A DNA stretch of 64,000 bases, taken from Aeoliella mucimassa (GTDB taxonomy: Bacteria > Planctomycetota > Planctomycetia > Pirellulales > Lacipirellulaceae). A model generated the notes under the pieces. The model ran no database searches, was not told the DNA's origin, and was given only the letters and a program-made list of their open reading frames with translations. Position 1 is the first letter of the stretch, and the number at the start of each line of letters is the position of its first letter. Both the position numbers and the translations under genes were made by a program. Below are positions 43,203 through 52,317 of this stretch, one piece after another. Location: positions 3,720,001 through 3,784,000 of the forward strand of contig NZ_CP036278.1 in the NCBI RefSeq assembly GCF_007748035.1, read 5' to 3'.

Positions 43203-44741
43203 TTACACACAGTTCTCGCGACGACGAACTGCCACAACTCCAACGAGCATGGCACCCACAATCATCACAACACTCGAAGGCTCAGGAACAGCTAACATGG
43301 CCTCGGCTCCGAATAGTGACATGTACTGCACTTGCGCTGCAGTGAGTGCCCGATCCAGGATCAATACATCGTCAACAATACCAAGCAAGTTTTCATTGAC
43401 AGATCCAGCCGAGTCCTCACCGATCAGCAGCTTCGTGTCACCAAGATCAAATCCTCCCGATGCAACCATATTTTCAGCAACTAGTTCGCCATCGAGATAG
43501 ATGCTTACTTCACCATCGTCGTACACGGTGGTAATCAGATGGTCTTCGTCGTAACTGAAAGTCCCTCCGTAAACCGTGGTGTTTCCCGAACCGGGCAACA
43601 GCAAACGAATCCCAATACCCGACTGATCTGCGTCTGGATTAAAGTCCACAATCAGCGAATTGCTTGCAGAACCACCGCCAGGATAGTTGGTAAACAAACG
43701 AATTAGACCATCGTTCGCATAGCCACCGCTGGAGACATTCACCACGCTCGACAAGGTAAACTGGCTACCCAAGTCGGTACCTGATACCGGTGTTTCAATT
43801 TGGCTGAACCGATGAACAATCGTTGAGGCGTCCTGCAAGTACAGCGAGCCCGAACCTTCCGCTGCGTTCGCAGGATCAGCATCCACTGTCGCCGCGATTG
43901 GCAGCGTCAACACAGCATCCTGCACTCCGTCAGAGACAAACAAGTCTGACAATGGGGCAGCACCTTCGAAGCCATAGTTGGCGGCGTAGAAACCAGTTGG
44001 AGTAATCATTGAAGCTGCGGATGCCCCTGAAGCTAACTGCATAATGTCGGCAGCACTTAACGCTTCGTCCATCACCAGAATATCGTCGATATTGCCCATG
44101 ATTTGTTCGTTCGATGCACCACCTGTATCTTCTCCGACCAGCAAATCGGTACTTAGTACATTGCCGGTGGGAACGGCTCCGCTCCCCAGGGCCATTCCAT
44201 CCATATAAATCGTGGCGGTTCCGTTATCAACAGTTAACGCATAGTGATGATAACCAGCGTCCGGAAAAGACGTTGCCGTGGGCGCCGAGATGACAGTACC
44301 CCCGATAATCGCTCGCAAATAGGTTGGTTGATGATCGAAAATAATTCGGTCCGCACCAACGCCACCCGTACCGGGATAATTTGAGAAAATTCGAAACGCC
44401 GAGGGAGTTGGATCATTGATATTCGCATGAACCGCCAGCGTGTAAACGTCCCCAAGAGCAGTTGATCCTGGTACCTGCACAGTACTGAAAGGCGGATTCA
44501 CTGCACTCGGCACTTCGAACAGCGCCGCTTGCCCCCCAAAGGGAACTTCCGGGCCGCTGACGAGCGAAATATTGCCGAGCAACGTACCATCCTGAACACC
44601 GTCGCCAGTAAGCTTGTCGGTAGCCGTCGTACCGATATCGCCTTCAAAGTTGTAGAGTAGTTGTGTTGCCGAGGCCATCGGCACTGCGCCCAAGGAGAAA
44701 GCAATACACAAAAAGGGCCGCAGCCAATGTTTGTAATTCAC
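43203..44741 (-). CDS. Double-LamG PEP-CTERM protein
   Basis: This 512-residue paralogue of the downstream gene has signal peptide FLCIAFSLGAVPMASA, two LamG domains (from TQLLYNFEGDIGTTATDK and from AANYGFEGAAPLSD) and the sorting signal VPEPSSVVMIVGAMLVGVVAVRRR. It lacks a dockerin. The start is GTG at 44741, with GGAG about 11 nt upstream. The only strong regulatory signal upstream is a perfect palindromic operator centred 397 bp away, implying a long leader or a distant promoter. Confidence 0.85.
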   Translation of the reverse strand: MNYKHWLRPFLCIAFSLGAVPMASATQLLYNFEGDIGTTATDKLTGDGVQDGTLLGNISLVSGPEVPFGGQAALFEVPSAVNPPFSTVQVPGSTALGDVYTLAVHANINDPTPSAFRIFSNYPGTGGVGADRIIFDHQPTYLRAIIGGTVISAPTATSFPDAGYHHYALTVDNGTATIYMDGMALGSGAVPTGNVLSTDLLVGEDTGGASNEQIMGNIDDILVMDEALSAADIMQLASGASAASMITPTGFYAANYGFEGAAPLSDLFVSDGVQDAVLTLPIAATVDADPANAAEGSGSLYLQDASTIVHRFSQIETPVSGTDLGSQFTLSSVVNVSSGGYANDGLIRLFTNYPGGGSASNSLIVDFNPDADQSGIGIRLLLPGSGNTTVYGGTFSYDEDHLITTVYDDGEVSIYLDGELVAENMVASGGFDLGDTKLLIGEDSAGSVNENLLGIVDDVLILDRALTAAQVQYMSLFGAEAMLAVPEPSSVVMIVGAMLVGVVAVRRRENCV

Positions 44742-45205
44742 GAGATCTCAACTCCAGTTGCAGGGAAAACAAGAAGTCAACGAACCAACGGTTCCTGATC
44801 GAAAGTCAAAAGTGTCCTCAGGTTGGTGATAATCGAGCTCGAGTGGCTGGGGCGAGTTCTACGTTGGCCGATAAGTCGCTGCCCAACTTCGGCTTGGTAA
44901 ATTCGCCCCAACCACTTCGATCGCCTGACCGCTCGATTTCAGCTAAACGGCCCCAGATACAACCTCCGGCCCCTCCTGTCAGACAACTTCCTCCGGCATT
45001 CAAATGCCATGGCATGTGCGCCGCGAAACCGCTACCAGCCAGCAAAATAAGTGGATTCGCGACCGAAATACTCGCGTGGAGCTATCAGGTCGGTCGAACA
45101 GCAAGGCCGGACAAGTCAGGACAGCACATGCATACAGCCTGTATGATACATGCCCATTATGAGCTTGCAAGCGTTTGTTAGAAAAAAAGCGATGAAGCGG
45201 GCTAT
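44742..45205. other. Long intergenic region upstream of the LamG pair
   Basis: These 464 bp lie between same-strand genes. The only clear element is the perfect palindrome at 45131-45145. Short open frames on both strands have no ribosome binding site or coding character that I can support. A long 5' leader for the LamG genes is possible. Confidence 0.5.
45131..45145. promoter_or_regulatory. Operator candidate O5, perfect palindrome CATACAGCCTGTATG
   Basis: This is a perfect 7-1-7 palindrome and the best copy of the motif. It is 61 bp after the end of the EF-hand lipoprotein gene (whose stop is at 45206, minus strand) and upstream of the LamG pair, which are read on the same strand. Confidence 0.8.
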
Positions 45206-45868
45206 TTACTGAAACTCCACACTAAACTCTGCTAATGCAGGGGGTTCTAGAGGATTCAGCTCATACCAGAGCTTCGAGTCGGCGTTGTACTCGGAGGCGA
45301 TTTCTCGGCCAGAACCTTCCGGAGCATAGACCTCCACCCTGTACAACCCAGGCGACAACCCAGGCAATTTGCCACCACTGGCCATCACAGCCCCCGAGCC
45401 ATTCGCACGCAAAGTTGCCTCAGCCGGCCCAATTGCCTCGTTTAGAAACTCAACCGGGACGAACTTCACCTTTGCCCCGGCAAGAGGGCGTCCACGTACA
45501 GTTGCCCTACACGAGAGGCTTTGAAGGCCCGTATTTGAGGCAACGTATTGCTCGACACGCGACTCGATCTCCGCTAACGACAAGGCCCCATCCCCATCCT
45601 GATCGATCTCTTTGCTTGCCCCCTGCAATGCGGGCGACGCAGCCATTTCGGCCTTAGAAATAGAACCATTCTTATCTTGGTCGTACGCTTCGATCGCCCG
45701 TGCGGCCGCTGCCTGGGGATCAAACCCCGGCATAGTGATCTGCGAAGCCCCATCTGAACAACCTGTCATACAGGCAATCGACAAGAGCAGTAGAGACACA
45801 CAGACCGCTCCCAGCGACTCGTAGCAGGACGAACGCAGGGAACAAATAGCTTTCAATAAGGTTCGCAT
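45206..45868 (-). CDS. EF-hand lipoprotein with C-terminal beta-sandwich domain
   Basis: This 220-residue protein has a long basic N-terminus and a lipoprotein-type signal (VSLLLLSIACMTGC). Two canonical EF-hand loops follow (DQDKNGSISKAEM and DQDGDGALSLAEI), then a carboxypeptidase-regulatory-like beta-sandwich (CRATVRGRPLAGAKVKFVP, SPGLYRVEVYAPEG). It is the calcium-binding counterpart of the small lipoproteins found beside DUF1559 genes, and is itself divergent from one. The ATG at 45868 is used; GTG at 45877 is an alternative. Operator candidate O6 lies 91 bp upstream in the shared divergent region. Its role in the envelope is unknown. Confidence 0.82.
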   Translation of the reverse strand: MRTLLKAICSLRSSCYESLGAVCVSLLLLSIACMTGCSDGASQITMPGFDPQAAAARAIEAYDQDKNGSISKAEMAASPALQGASKEIDQDGDGALSLAEIESRVEQYVASNTGLQSLSCRATVRGRPLAGAKVKFVPVEFLNEAIGPAEATLRANGSGAVMASGGKLPGLSPGLYRVEVYAPEGSGREIASEYNADSKLWYELNPLEPPALAEFSVEFQ

Positions 45869-45951
45869 ACCGTCCACTTACTCCGCTAAAGGTGACGAAT
45901 ATTCCGGATCTTTTGGATAAATATGTTTGCAACAACCGATCGTTCGTGTAG

Positions 45952-45978
45952 CATACAGGCTGTTCGTACTGGCTGTCC
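45952..45978. promoter_or_regulatory. Operator candidate O6 with second half site
   Basis: CATACAGGCTGTTCG at 45952-45966 matches the palindrome, and GGCTGTCC at 45971-45978 repeats a half site. It is 69 bp before the DUF1559 start and 91 bp before the divergent lipoprotein start, so it can control both directions. Confidence 0.72.
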
Positions 45979-46027
45979 AGTGCGCTGCAAGAAACAGGCG
46001 AGGACGAAACCTAATAAAGGGCCCCGT

Positions 46028-47095
46028 ATGGCAGCTCCCCACTTCGGCAAGAACACCGAACGGAAAGAACTCCGTTTTACCGAATCCCACCGACAAGCCT
46101 TTCGTAGCCAACTTTCTCCGAGGAATCGCCAAGCGTTCACCTTGGTTGAGCTACTGGTGGTCATCGCCATCATCGGCATACTGGTCGCACTCTTGCTTCC
46201 GGCGGTTCAATCGGCTCGCGAAGCGGCCCGCCGTACTCAGTGCATCAATCAACTCCGCAACCAAGGGCTCGCCTGCCATCAACACCACGATACGCATGGC
46301 TACTTTCCCACAGGCGGATGGGGTAGCGGCTGGATGGCTGACCCCGATCAAGGTTATGGTCGTTCGCAACCTGGTGCTTGGATGTTCTCCATTCTCCCTT
46401 TCATGGAAGCCCAAGCTATTCACGATATCGGCAAAGGGGATCCAAGCTGGCCGGTAGGCATTCGCAAACGTCGCGAGTTGCTCTCCATCATGAAAATGCC
46501 GGTTGAGCACTTCTATTGCCCATCGCGACGATCGCCTGGACTGTACGGTATGAAAGGTACTTTGGGTGGCAAGAACTGGATTCACGACGGCAGCGCACTC
46601 GCCCGTAGCGACTACGTGGGTTGTGTAGGTTCAGTGAGTGTGGTCTGGCCTTCGATGTCGCCGACCTATGAGAATCACGATTCCTACGCAGGCTGGCCAG
46701 GGAAAGATCACTTCGACGGCATGATCTTCATGCGTAGTGAGATCTCGATCCGCCGGGTAGTGGATGGTACTTCTAACACCTACATGGTTGGCGAAAAGAC
46801 GGTGCGTCCGGAAGCCTACGAATCGAACACGACCACCTACCCCGACTTCGGCGATGACGAGGGATGGCTTACCGGCCACAACGGCGATAATGTTCGCTCC
46901 TCGGGTTCCCCTCCCCTGCCCGACACCGAAGGCATCAACCCCTACGAAAACTGGGGAAGTGCCCATCCTGGTGTGTTTAATGTGATGTTTGCCGATGGCT
47001 CCACGCAGTCGATTAGTTACGACATCGATCTCGATACGCACTTCGCACTCGGCACTCGGGCCGGCGGTGAGGTAGTCGATAAATCCAATCTATAA
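46028..47095 (+). CDS. DUF1559 domain protein with prepilin-type N-terminus
   Basis: This 355-residue DUF1559 protein has a longer than usual leader (about 36 residues) before [34 protein letters not shown]. It also has DGTSNTYMVGEKTV and, near the C-terminus, AHPGVFNVMFADGSTQSISYDID. The family is planctomycete-specific and pseudopilin-like, of uncertain function. The ATG at 46028 follows AAAGGG. The propeller protein gene follows 17 bp after its stop, so it is the first gene of a short operon preceded by operator candidate O6. Confidence 0.9.
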   Translation: MAAPHFGKNTERKELRFTESHRQAFRSQLSPRNRQAFTLVELLVVIAIIGILVALLLPAVQSAREAARRTQCINQLRNQGLACHQHHDTHGYFPTGGWGSGWMADPDQGYGRSQPGAWMFSILPFMEAQAIHDIGKGDPSWPVGIRKRRELLSIMKMPVEHFYCPSRRSPGLYGMKGTLGGKNWIHDGSALARSDYVGCVGSVSVVWPSMSPTYENHDSYAGWPGKDHFDGMIFMRSEISIRRVVDGTSNTYMVGEKTVRPEAYESNTTTYPDFGDDEGWLTGHNGDNVRSSGSPPLPDTEGINPYENWGSAHPGVFNVMFADGSTQSISYDIDLDTHFALGTRAGGEVVDKSNL

Positions 47096-47112
47096 TCTTT
47101 GCTGAGGATTCC

Positions 47113-48597
47113 ATGACACGTTTTTGTGATACCGCTGCGCGCGTAGCGTATGTCGCGTTAGCCCTGGCAGTCATTCCCTTTAGCGCCCAGGCAGACACAC
47201 CGACCGACCTTACAAGCAAACGCGAGCTGTTCGTCGATTCGCAAATGATCGATACGATGGACGGAGTGAAGCTGGAACTTCAAAAGCCCAATGAAGAGGA
47301 AGTGGTCATCGTCCACGACGAACCATGGGAAGGCAACACCTCTTGTTATCACACGGTGTTCTTCGACGATGGCAAGTACCGCATGTACTATCGTGGTGCT
47401 CACTTCGATGAGTCCACGGGCAAGTCTCCACATGCCGAGGTGTTTTGCTACGCGGAAAGTACCGATGGCATTCATTGGGTAAAGCCCAACTTGGGACTCC
47501 ATGAGTTCAATGGAAGCAAAGACAATAACATTGTCATCGCTACTCCAACTCACGCCCACTGCTTTGCCCCCTTTAGAGATGCAAATCCTGCTGCTACGGC
47601 TGATGCTAAGTACAAAGCACTCACAAGAAGTCGCGGTGGTTTGGTCGCCTATGAATCTCCGGATGCAATTCATTGGACTCTGGTATCGAGCAAGCCGGTG
47701 ATCACCGATGGGGCATTCGACTCGCTAAACATCGCCTACTGGGATTCCTACCGTCAGCATTATGTCGACTTCCATCGCGACTTCCGCGAGGGAGTGCGTG
47801 ACATCAAGACCTGCACATCCGACGATTTTACTAACTGGACCGTTGCTGAATGGTTAAGTTACGAAGGGGCTCCTACCCAACATCTCTATACCAATGGCAT
47901 CGTGTCATATCATCGCGCCCCCCAACTGTTCGTGGGTCTTCCCAAACGCTTCAATCCTTCCCGCAACCCTTCGAATCATTCGCAAGGTGGTGTTTCGGAT
48001 TGCGTGTTCATGTCGAGCCGTGATGGCGAGACCTTCCATCGCTGGAACGAGGCGTTCGTTCGCCCTGGTCAACAAGCGAATCGCTGGGTAAATCGCAACA
48101 ATCTACCAGCCTGGGGTATTGTTGAGACTGAGGCCGACACCGACGACGCGCCTAATCAGCTATCGCTTTACATGACGGAGGGGTACTACCGAGGCCCAGG
48201 TACACGTCTGCGTCGCTACACGCTTCGCCTCGATGGCTTTGTCTCGATCGACGCTTCCGCCGAAGGTGGAGAGTTCACCACAAAGCCAGTGATTCTCAGC
48301 AAAGCAGGTACACCTACCGAACTTCGCATCAATTTTGCGACATCCGCGATTGGCAATGTTCGTTGCGAGATTCTCGACGATGCGGGCAAAGTCCTGCCTG
48401 GATTCTCGCTGGAAGAATGCGATGAATTGATGGGTGACAAGGTCGATGCCGTCGTCACCTGGAAAGGCAAGTCTTCGCTGCTTGAACTTTCCGACAAACC
48501 AGTAACTCTTCGTTTTGTAATGAAGGATGCCGATCTATATGCTATTCATTTGCCTGAAGTCGACGCGACGATCAACGAATCGCAAGCGAGCAAGTGA
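47113..48597 (+). CDS. Secreted five-bladed-propeller protein, GH32/43-like
   Basis: This 494-residue secreted protein has signal peptide VALALAVIPFSAQA and the propeller blocks of the family at 24630: DDGKYRMYYRGAHF, ESTDGIHWVKPNLGLHEFNG, YESPDAIHWTLVSS and SSRDGETFHRWNEAF. A C-terminal beta-sandwich follows (GNVRCEILDDAGKVLPGFSLEECDEL). It is most like the catalytic half of the next gene product. GAGGA just before the ATG supports the start. It is cotranscribed with DUF1559. Glycoside hydrolysis is inferred from fold resemblance only. Confidence 0.77.
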   Translation: MTRFCDTAARVAYVALALAVIPFSAQADTPTDLTSKRELFVDSQMIDTMDGVKLELQKPNEEEVVIVHDEPWEGNTSCYHTVFFDDGKYRMYYRGAHFDESTGKSPHAEVFCYAESTDGIHWVKPNLGLHEFNGSKDNNIVIATPTHAHCFAPFRDANPAATADAKYKALTRSRGGLVAYESPDAIHWTLVSSKPVITDGAFDSLNIAYWDSYRQHYVDFHRDFREGVRDIKTCTSDDFTNWTVAEWLSYEGAPTQHLYTNGIVSYHRAPQLFVGLPKRFNPSRNPSNHSQGGVSDCVFMSSRDGETFHRWNEAFVRPGQQANRWVNRNNLPAWGIVETEADTDDAPNQLSLYMTEGYYRGPGTRLRRYTLRLDGFVSIDASAEGGEFTTKPVILSKAGTPTELRINFATSAIGNVRCEILDDAGKVLPGFSLEECDELMGDKVDAVVTWKGKSSLLELSDKPVTLRFVMKDADLYAIHLPEVDATINESQASK

Positions 48598-48629
48598 ATT
48601 GGAGTTATCGCAACTCCTATTGTGAATGA

Positions 48630-51074
48630 ATGACCGAAACCGTGTTCTGCAACTTTGAATTGATGCCATACTTTGCCTTTTTTTCTCGATTGGTTCAGCA
48701 GCTTCGTCTGCGTTCGCTTGCTCGCACCTTCCGTCCGTACTCCATGGTTTACCTATTTGGCGTACTTTTAATGACACAGGGTGCCGCTGATGCAGCACAG
48801 GTACTCTATGGATTCGACACCGATGAGAACTATCGTATTGCTGACTGGCTGACCGGCGATGGCTCTCAGGATGCAATTGGCCTTGGTATCTACGATATCA
48901 ATAAGTCTGGCGAAGCTGCTTTTGGCGCCGGCGCGATTGAGTTCCCAGTCGGGTTGAGCACCTTCGGTGCACTGGAGCTCCCTGACACATCGATGCTTGG
49001 CGACTCCTTCACTCTGTCGGTCATGGCCAAAGTACTGGGTGCCAATCACACTCGATTGTTCAGCTCTTACAACGGTGGCTCGGTGGGTGCCAACGAGTTT
49101 GTCTTCGACATGGACACGACTGGAGACATTGGGTTTGGATTGCGGGCGATCGTTAATGGCACCTCGGTTTCTCGCAACATCGCGTACAACGATTCCCAGT
49201 ACCATCACCTGGCGATGACTTACGACAACGGCAGTGTGCAGCTTTACTTCGATGGAAGTCCTCTGGGGGAGTCTGCCACCGCTGGGTCGGGGGCGATTAC
49301 ACTTGATCAGAATCTCCGCTTCGGCGAAGACTATGCTCCCACGTCCTTGACAAACGAGGTGTTCGAAGGATTCGCTGACGACATTCTGGTTTACGACCGC
49401 GCCCTGTCGTCGACCGAAATCGCCTCGCTCCGAACACAAGGCGCCGAGAGTTTCTTTGGGATTTCGGCCCCGCCTGAGCCCGATCCGCTTCCTCCGCCGA
49501 ATATTGGATCGCGGATCGAAATGTTTGTCGACCGCTACATGGTCGCGGAGTCGAACAACGTCGAGCTCAAACTCCACGCCCCTGTTGCCCAAGAGATTGC
49601 GCTGCAACTCAATGGCCCCTACGAAACAACAACTTCCACCTACTTTACTGCGTTGCGTGACGAGGACGACAAGTACCGTCTCTACTATCGCGGATACGTG
49701 GGATCGCAAGAAGTTACGTTGATGGCTATCAGCGACGATGGCATCAACTACACCCGTCATGAACTTGGGTTGTACGAAGTTGATGGCTCCGACAACAACC
49801 ACATTGTCTGGCAGGGCGCTCAATCGCACAACTTGTCTCCCTTCATCGATAAGAACCCCAACGCTCCTGCGGACGAAAAATGGAAAGCGTTGGGAGGAAC
49901 CGGCGAGATGTACGCGATGAAGTCCGCCGACGGGATCCATTGGGAATTGATGCAAGACGAGCCCTTGGATATCAGCGGACAATTCGACTCGCAAAACACC
50001 GCTATGTGGGATGCCGAGGCGGGAGTGTATCGTTCGTTCAGTCGCATTTGGCTGAATGGGGTTCGTGCGATCCAAATGAGCACTTCCGAAGACTTCATCA
50101 ACTGGACTCCTCCCCAACCATTCATTTACGAAGATGATATGGAGCACTTCTACACCAACTCGATCGAACAACTCCCCGGTGCCGAAGGCGTATTCGTTGG
50201 GTTCCCGATGCGTCTCGACCCAACGCGCACCAATCAACCTTCCCCTGGCCAGACGGGCGTGAGCGATGCGGTTTTGATTACAAGTCGGGACGGAGTGCAT
50301 TGGGATCGTGAGTTTACTGAGCCTTGGATTCCTGAAGGGTACGATACAACTCGCAGCCATATGCCTGCTTGGGGAATCGTGAAAACTGCTGACGACGAGT
50401 GGTCGACCTATTCCACGGAGCAATATCGACTCAGCGACAATCGTTTGCGACGTTTGACGCTTCGCCCATATGGAATCGCGTCGATTTCGGCCGAAGACCA
50501 ACTCGGCTGGTTCTCGACCCCTACGTTTGAGTTTGAGGGAGAACAACTGCTGCTGAACTATCAAACCACCGACACCGGGTTTATCGCGGTCGAGATTCGC
50601 GATGAAAACGGAGTCGTGATTCCAGGTTTCGAGCTTGCATCCATGCAAACTCTGACTGGCGACGAGCTCTGGCAGCAAGTGTCTTGGACTTCCGGACAGT
50701 CGGTCGGTTCGCTGTCGGGCCAGTCGATTCAATTGTATTTCGAACTGCTGAACGCCGACCTGTTTGCCATGCAGTTTGCTGAGATCCCTGACACTGGCTT
50801 GGTTGGCGATTACAACAACGATGGCAAGGTCGACCTCGCAGACTATACCGTGTGGCGCGACAACCTTGGCTCGGAGCAACCACTCGCAAACGACGCGATA
50901 GGCGGGACGATCGGAGTCTCGCAGTACGAGCAATGGAAGTCGCAGTTTGGCCAGAGCATTGCCGGCGATAACGCAAATTCGCAGGCAGTGCCCGAAGGCC
51001 GTTCGGTCGTTCACCTTAGCTTGGCGATCGTGCTGTTTGGTGCCGTGGTTACAGGCAATTTCCGTCGCTGCTAG
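48630..51074 (+). CDS. LamG-propeller fusion protein with dockerin and degenerate PEP-CTERM
   Basis: This 814-residue protein combines an N-terminal LamG domain (about 55-275, from VLYGFDTDENYRIADWLTGDGSQ), the GH32/43-like propeller and beta-sandwich found alone in the preceding gene (about 290-715, with KYRLYYRGYVGSQ, DGINYTRHELGLYEVDG, ITSRDGVHWDREF), a dockerin loop (GDYNNDGKVDLADYTVWRDN) and a C-terminal helix with an Arg-containing tail. The sorting motif reads VPEGRS rather than VPEPS, so exosortase recognition is uncertain. The start is also uncertain: ATG at 48630 gives an unusually long n-region, and ATG at 48744 would give a normal signal peptide (MVYLFGVLLMTQGAADA). Confidence 0.78.
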   Translation: MTETVFCNFELMPYFAFFSRLVQQLRLRSLARTFRPYSMVYLFGVLLMTQGAADAAQVLYGFDTDENYRIADWLTGDGSQDAIGLGIYDINKSGEAAFGAGAIEFPVGLSTFGALELPDTSMLGDSFTLSVMAKVLGANHTRLFSSYNGGSVGANEFVFDMDTTGDIGFGLRAIVNGTSVSRNIAYNDSQYHHLAMTYDNGSVQLYFDGSPLGESATAGSGAITLDQNLRFGEDYAPTSLTNEVFEGFADDILVYDRALSSTEIASLRTQGAESFFGISAPPEPDPLPPPNIGSRIEMFVDRYMVAESNNVELKLHAPVAQEIALQLNGPYETTTSTYFTALRDEDDKYRLYYRGYVGSQEVTLMAISDDGINYTRHELGLYEVDGSDNNHIVWQGAQSHNLSPFIDKNPNAPADEKWKALGGTGEMYAMKSADGIHWELMQDEPLDISGQFDSQNTAMWDAEAGVYRSFSRIWLNGVRAIQMSTSEDFINWTPPQPFIYEDDMEHFYTNSIEQLPGAEGVFVGFPMRLDPTRTNQPSPGQTGVSDAVLITSRDGVHWDREFTEPWIPEGYDTTRSHMPAWGIVKTADDEWSTYSTEQYRLSDNRLRRLTLRPYGIASISAEDQLGWFSTPTFEFEGEQLLLNYQTTDTGFIAVEIRDENGVVIPGFELASMQTLTGDELWQQVSWTSGQSVGSLSGQSIQLYFELLNADLFAMQFAEIPDTGLVGDYNNDGKVDLADYTVWRDNLGSEQPLANDAIGGTIGVSQYEQWKSQFGQSIAGDNANSQAVPEGRSVVHLSLAIVLFGAVVTGNFRRC

Positions 51075-51131
51075 CCTGCTGGCACCGACTACCTTCCAAG
51101 TGCGGTGGCTCCGCCACCCTGTTAGTTTTTC

Positions 51132-52316
51132 ATGCCTAACGATCAGTTTCACAAGCCTGGTTCCAACTCCAAAGTGCCTGCGCCGAAGCATGCGCAGTTG
51201 CGGCACTATATTGCCGAGAGCATTCACAACGGAACACTCGGCGGCGGCGACTTCCTTCCTTCGGAGCCAACGCTCGCGCGGGAGTTTTTGATTTCCCGAG
51301 GAACCGTGCGTCAGGCGTTGAACGAACTGCAGAACGAAGGCTTGATCGAGCGGATTCCGGGCAAGGGAACCGTTGTCACCCGGGTTCCGGATCAACAGCA
51401 AACTACGGTTACCACCACCGATTCGTCGCTCAACTTGTTTGCGATCGTGCTGCCTGAACTCGGCACCGGCCACTACCCTGCTTTGGTGCAGGGATTCGAC
51501 GAGTCGGCTGGCAAGGTACATCATCAAACCATGGTGTGCGCTACCGGCAACGACCTGCGTTGCCAAGGCGACATCGTACTGCAACTCATCGACAAGCGAG
51601 TTGCCGGAGTCGCTCTGGCCCCGCCAACGGCAAGCGAGGCTCCGGCCCACCATATTCGACAGTTGCATAGCCATGGCATTCCTTTGGTACTGTTACATCG
51701 GGCGATCGAAGGGGTGTCGGTGCCAGTGGTTGCTTTGCCATACCAACGGATTGCAGAACTCGCAGCAACGCAACTGCTCGAATGTGGTCATCGCCGAGTG
51801 GCCTACATTGCCAGTCACCGCAGTAGTGCTTCGGTGATGTACGAGAACAGTTTTCGCGAAACCATCGAGCGCGGCGGTGGTCGCTTGATTTCCGAGTGCA
51901 CTCACTATGGCACCGGCACTCGCGATTCTCTCACCGGTTTCCCTAACGCGCAGCGTGCTTCGGAAATCGAATCCGCGCTCCGACGCTTGCTTCGCCTGCC
52001 GGAACATCTTCGTCCCACCGCGGTGTTTGACCCGTGGGATGCCGATGCCGAGTCGCTTTATTTGTGCGCGATGAACGAAGGTCTCTCGATCCCGGAAGAT
52101 CTTTCGATCGTGAGCTTTGGTGGAGCAGGTCGCACCGGTACACTGAGCGGCAGCATGGCCCGCGTCATCATTCAAGAACGCGACGTGGCCGAACTGGTTG
52201 TCTCGCTGTTGACACGCATGCAACGGGGCGCAATGCCTTTGGCTAGTAATGACTATCATGAAGTAGACGTTTCTTTCTTCCAAGGCAGCACCATGCGTTG
52301 CCTGAAAGGAGTGTGA
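51132..52316 (+). CDS. Second GntR-LacI hybrid regulator, paralogue of the one at 40038
   Basis: This 394-residue regulator has a GntR winged helix (HAQLRHYIAESIHNGTL, LPSEPTLAREF, SRGTVRQALNELQNEGLIERIPGKGTV) and a LacI-type sensor (VLPELGTGHYPALVQGFDESA, RVAGVALAPPT, HRRVAYIASHRSSASVMYENSF, VFDPWDADAESLYL). The recognition helices of the two regulators are nearly alike, so they may bind overlapping sites. No copy of the palindrome is seen in front of this gene or its operon. It heads a run of genes on the plus strand; the PhyH gene starts 1 nt after its stop. Confidence 0.92.
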   Translation: MPNDQFHKPGSNSKVPAPKHAQLRHYIAESIHNGTLGGGDFLPSEPTLAREFLISRGTVRQALNELQNEGLIERIPGKGTVVTRVPDQQQTTVTTTDSSLNLFAIVLPELGTGHYPALVQGFDESAGKVHHQTMVCATGNDLRCQGDIVLQLIDKRVAGVALAPPTASEAPAHHIRQLHSHGIPLVLLHRAIEGVSVPVVALPYQRIAELAATQLLECGHRRVAYIASHRSSASVMYENSFRETIERGGGRLISECTHYGTGTRDSLTGFPNAQRASEIESALRRLLRLPEHLRPTAVFDPWDADAESLYLCAMNEGLSIPEDLSIVSFGGAGRTGTLSGSMARVIIQERDVAELVVSLLTRMQRGAMPLASNDYHEVDVSFFQGSTMRCLKGV

Positions 52317-52317
52317 A

